Shown: one piece after another, positions 60,900 through 64,000 of the stretch
Position numbering within the stretch: the stretch's first letter is position 1
How the letters are laid out: each line of letters starts with the position of its first letter
NCBI RefSeq assembly: GCF_000332335.1
Contig: NZ_KB235948.1
Span: 2,666,340 to 2,730,339 of the forward strand
DNA from: Kamptonema formosum PCC 10802
GTDB lineage: Bacteria; Cyanobacteriota; Cyanobacteriia; Cyanobacteriales; Oscillatoriaceae
Direction: 5' to 3'
Length of the DNA: 64,000 nucleotides
Translations under genes and position numbers: made by a program
Notes under the pieces: generated by a model
What the model saw: only the letters and a program-made list of their open reading frames with translations
Database searches by the model: none
Told to the model about the DNA's origin: nothing

Positions 60900-63695
60900 T
60901 CACTGCCGGTAGGCAATCCCGCCGCACAGGAGCCGGTCGCTTTCTGGGACATTGGGGTTGTTCTTCAGGTAGTCGCGCAGCCAATTGCAGGCGCGTGAGA
61001 GCAGCTTGTCGGAATTCATTTGAGCCATGCGGCGCATTTCATAGATAGATTCAAGGTTCCAGAGGATGGCGGTGCTGTCAGCGGAAGCGGATGCTAGGGT
61101 TTGGCCATCAGGCGACCAAGCGACAGCCGACACCCAGTCCCCGTGGTGTTCCAGCGCCGCCAGCAACTGGCCATCCAGATCCCAGAATTTCACAGTATCA
61201 TCTTCAGCCACCGTGGCAATCATCTGGCCATCCCGACTGAAGCTCACCTGCCAAACCCCACCGGCAAACCCTTTTATCGCGGTCAGTTCTGTCCCATCCA
61301 GGTTCCAGAGTTTGACGATTTTGTCAGCACCGGCAGAGGCAATCGTCTTGCCATCCGGACTGAAACTGACACTATTGACCCGATTCGTGTGCCCGACAAA
61401 AGTTTTCACCGGCGTGCCGTCTCTGCGCCAGAGTTTCACCGTGCTGTCACCGCCGGCAGTCGCAATCAGCTCTCCATTTGGCGAAAAAGTGACATCATTC
61501 ACCTCAGCGTCCTTGTGCGCCTCGATAGTGATTATATCCGGGCTATTCACCCCCCAAAGTTTCACGGTGCCGTCAGCGCTCCCCGAGGCGAGCGTTTCCC
61601 CATCCGGCGAGAAACTGACGCTCTTCACCGCAGCAAAATGGCCTCGCAGGGTTTCCGGCGCATCCCGCTGCAGGTCCCACAGCAGCACCTTGCCGTCATA
61701 ACCGGCAGTCGCCACCCGCTTCCCGTCAGGCGAGAAACTCACATCTGTGACCGGGGTTTCACTCTTGAGCGTTCGCCGCAGCGTGCCGTCGGAAACCCGC
61801 CAAACCAGCGCCATACTGTCCGCACTGCCGGTGGCGAGAAATTTCCCATCAGCGCTGAAACTGGCACTTTTGACGCCGGCAGTGTGCCCTTGCAGGATAT
61901 CGCGCACCGCGCCCTTGAGACTGCGAAGGCGAATAATTTTATCAGCACCGGCACTGGCGATTTCTGGCTGCTTGGCGTTAGGCGAGAACCGGACGCTCTT
62001 CACACTGCCCCTGTTTTCCAGAAAAGTTTGCAGCAAATTGCCGTCAGTGTCCCACAGTTTTACCGTTTTGTCATCGCTGGCAGTGGCAATATTCTTGCCG
62101 TCGGGGGAGAAACTGACGCTATTCACCCAGCTGGTGTGGGAAGCCAGTACCCGCAGGAGAGTGCCATTAGTATCCCACAACTTTACCGTACCGTCACGGC
62201 TGGCTGAGGCAATTGTTTTGCTATCCGGCGAAAAGCTCACCTCAAGCACTCTGCCGTCATGCGCCTGCAGCAGTTTTTCCAGCTTGCCGCTCGTATTCCA
62301 TAGCCTGACGGTCCTGTCGGAGCCGCCGGTAACAATTGTGCGCCCATCGGGGCTGAAACTGAGGGCGGTCACAGCACCGACATGCGCTTCTATATTTGCC
62401 ACCGGCGTGCCGTCGGAAACCCACAGGATCAGCTGCCCGTCTGCAGTGCCGGCGGCTATCAGCTGCCCATCCGGACTGAACGCCACATTTAAAACATCCG
62501 CATCGCGCTGGAGGATTTTGATTTCAGTGCCGTCTGAATTCCACAGTTTCACCGTTCTGTCGGCGCAGACGGTGGCTAAAGTCTGCCCGTCGGGCGACCA
62601 GGCGACAGAGCGCACGCGGTCCGGATGCGGTAACGTTGCTTCCAGTGTGCCGTCTGCGCCCCAGATTTTTGCCGTGCTGTCCTCACTGGCAGAGGCAATC
62701 AGCTGGCCATCGGGGGAGAAGCTCAGTTGAGTGACGGTATCGGTGTGCCCTTCCAGCCGGTTGCGCTCGCTGGTTGTGTTGATTGCCACCACCAGGGTTT
62801 GCAGAGTCCGGTCGCGAACAGCTGGGGGGATGCCGGCTTGCACGCTTAGCTGTTTGGTGGCTCTCACCGCCCACAGCAGCGCCTCCAGCCCGTCGTTGGC
62901 TTGCAGCCGGTTTTGAGACAGGGTGTTTAAGGCGCTGATGTAGTTTTCTCCGGTTCGGGATCGCTGCTGTTCCGCATCGGCGGGCTGCCGTTTGCTGTCG
63001 AGCCGGCTGGCGAGGGAGGCTTGGTACTGGCTAAACGCCAGTCCCGCCAGCACGGCAGTGAGCAAGCCGCCCCCAGCGAGAGCGGCGAGCCCTGCGCCCA
63101 GGAACTTGATTTTGGCGCGGGCGCTGGCGGTAATGTACTGTATTTGCAGTGGCGTCGGGGAGGGCTCTTTGGCTTCGCTCTCGATTAGCCATCCCTCGGC
63201 TTCTTTTAGATCCTTACCATTTAATAGAAAGTTGGGGTCGCGCTTTTCGCTGTCCCACTCCAACGCCCGCACCAGCAAGCGCGTGTGTTCCCAGACATAG
63301 TTTTGGTCGGCATCCACAGCGCTGAGCAAGGTAGAAAAGGCGCTGTGGAAATCCTCAGTTTCTGGAAAGGGAATCGGGTTGACAGCGAGAAGGGCGGGAT
63401 GCAGCTTTGAGGGAGGAGTCTGCCGGCAGATCACCGGAATCAGCCGTTTGTGGCAGTAGAGCGCGTGAGCGATCTCTTCCTGACAGGCTTCATCGGGAGC
63501 GGAATCGGGGGAGATAATGAAGATGAAATTGTTTGCCGCTTCAATACCGGCAAGCATGTCTTTGCGCCACTCCGGCGTCAGCGGAGTGTTCTGCCAGTTG
63601 GCGAAGACCTCGCGGCTGTGTTGCTGGAAAGCTTCGTAGAGTTTTTTGACGAACTCCAGATCCTCGTGCGAGTGGGAAATATAAACCTCTGCCAT
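60900..63695 (-). CDS. TIR-transmembrane-WD40 protein, 931 aa
   Basis: Residues about 1-130: TIR domain. It begins MAEVYISHSHEDLEFVKKLY (family box 1), has FIFIISPDSAPDEACQEEIA, where the last Glu pair is at the usual place of the catalytic Glu of NAD-cleaving TIRs, and PVICRQTPPSKLHPALLAVN. About 135-195: linker helix. About 196-220: membrane helix (FLGAGLAALAGGGLLTAVLA). About 240-300: helices that resemble the conserved stretch before WD40 propellers in cyanobacterial proteins (QNRLQANDGLEALLWAVRAT). About 315-895: 14 WD40 repeats (VxSVSFSPDGKTIASASxDK, VKLW), enough for two seven-blade propellers. A membrane sensor with NADase-like or scaffold TIR is likely. Confidence 0.9.
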   Translation of the reverse strand: MAEVYISHSHEDLEFVKKLYEAFQQHSREVFANWQNTPLTPEWRKDMLAGIEAANNFIFIISPDSAPDEACQEEIAHALYCHKRLIPVICRQTPPSKLHPALLAVNPIPFPETEDFHSAFSTLLSAVDADQNYVWEHTRLLVRALEWDSEKRDPNFLLNGKDLKEAEGWLIESEAKEPSPTPLQIQYITASARAKIKFLGAGLAALAGGGLLTAVLAGLAFSQYQASLASRLDSKRQPADAEQQRSRTGENYISALNTLSQNRLQANDGLEALLWAVRATKQLSVQAGIPPAVRDRTLQTLVVAINTTSERNRLEGHTDTVTQLSFSPDGQLIASASEDSTAKIWGADGTLEATLPHPDRVRSVAWSPDGQTLATVCADRTVKLWNSDGTEIKILQRDADVLNVAFSPDGQLIAAGTADGQLILWVSDGTPVANIEAHVGAVTALSFSPDGRTIVTGGSDRTVRLWNTSGKLEKLLQAHDGRVLEVSFSPDSKTIASASRDGTVKLWDTNGTLLRVLASHTSWVNSVSFSPDGKNIATASDDKTVKLWDTDGNLLQTFLENRGSVKSVRFSPNAKQPEIASAGADKIIRLRSLKGAVRDILQGHTAGVKSASFSADGKFLATGSADSMALVWRVSDGTLRRTLKSETPVTDVSFSPDGKRVATAGYDGKVLLWDLQRDAPETLRGHFAAVKSVSFSPDGETLASGSADGTVKLWGVNSPDIITIEAHKDAEVNDVTFSPNGELIATAGGDSTVKLWRRDGTPVKTFVGHTNRVNSVSFSPDGKTIASAGADKIVKLWNLDGTELTAIKGFAGGVWQVSFSRDGQMIATVAEDDTVKFWDLDGQLLAALEHHGDWVSAVAWSPDGQTLASASADSTAILWNLESIYEMRRMAQMNSDKLLSRACNWLRDYLKNNPNVPESDRLLCGGIAYRQ

Positions 63696-63883
63696 GCCTC
63701 TCTCTGGGACAGTCTAACGTGTGCCTTCGACTTCACCCCAACTTGACCCCTCTGCAAGCTACCGCTCTTTAGGCTGGAACCGGCTGTCACCGGACCGGCT
63801 GCCGGTGGCGGTGTCCGTCTCGGAGACGAAACGCGATGCCACATAAGTATACCTTAAGAGATACTTCGTTGCGGGAGATTCAG

Positions 63884-64000
63884 GGTTCGCAGTTGGGCTT
63901 CAGCCCAAAGGTTCGCAGTTGGGCTTCAGCCCAAAGGTTCGCAGTTGGGCTTCAGCCCAAAGGTTCGCAGTTGGGCTTCAGCCCAAAGGTTCGCAGTTGG
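63884..64000. repeat. 26-bp tandem repeat array, continues past window
   Basis: The unit GGTTCGCAGTTGGGCTTCAG plus CCCAAA repeats with starts at 63884, 63910, 63936, 63962 and 63988. It is the reverse complement of the unit at 8897-9071 with three substitutions. Contains the palindrome TTGGGCTTCAGCCCAA (one central mismatch). Confidence 0.95.

Noticed and set aside
61066..62916. Long plus-strand ORFs of 211-368 codons
   Set aside because: They are antisense to the WD40 repeats and show the matching periodic composition.

Overview
The window most likely comes from a filamentous, Oscillatoriales-type cyanobacterium. Supporting gene content is a CpcS/CpeS-type bilin lyase, a Psb32-like TPM protein, a CSP41-like SDR protein, a SyCRP1-like regulator, a four-ACT aspartate kinase, a TIGR00303-type CobT and DUF4346 and DUF2232 proteins. 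HIP1 octamers (GCGATCGC), heptamer short tandem repeats and many palindromic dispersed repeats agree with this. The genus is not resolvable from the sequence. No rRNA, tRNA or CRISPR array was seen.

Layout. 0-8 kb is an accessory region: a MACPF-like protein running off the left edge, small secreted-looking or hydrophilic ORFs, and two ECF-type sigma factors. The first has an in-frame 654-bp internal duplication of region 4, and its upstream region is repeated three times; the second has a repeat-derived tail. 8-28.7 kb is mostly housekeeping: a conserved exported protein, a Tat lipoprotein solute-binding protein, the bilin lyase, CobT, a DUF2232 membrane protein, a universal stress protein (with a duplicated promoter/leader), a Crp-family regulator, a 1607-aa actin/Hsp70-fold giant, a sugar transferase, PgsA, an MntA-HepT toxin-antitoxin pair, an aldo/keto reductase and an SDR protein. 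29-38.7 kb holds a decayed IS4 transposase, envelope and stress proteins (PRC-barrel/DUF2382, SLH), a calpain-fold protein whose catalytic Cys is Ser, a CSP41-like SDR and SurE.

38.8-51.6 kb is the most unusual block. All its large genes are on the + strand: a 1406-aa SF1 helicase with a helical-repeat middle and a C-terminal FHA domain; a 748-aa HEAT-repeat protein; a HEAT-repeat protein fused to a Cys-based (HCX5R) phosphatase; and two membrane-associated P-loop GTPases. Phosphothreonine reading (FHA), phosphate removal, HEAT scaffolds and membrane GTPases side by side suggest a phospho-regulated membrane/nucleic-acid stress or defence module. This is inference only.

51.7-64 kb mixes conserved genes (SDR, Psb32-like, DUF4346, LprI-like, LysC) with mobile DNA: a MITE-like family of six copies, an IS607-type element broken by three short palindromic insertions, and a second tnpB remnant with a MITE inside it. 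The right end carries a 931-aa TIR-transmembrane-WD40 protein and a 26-bp tandem repeat array. A related array lies in opposite orientation at 8.9-9.07 kb. Many intergenic spaces are filled by a few hairpin families (GTTCCCAGG..., GCCCGCCTG..., GGCAGGCG...).
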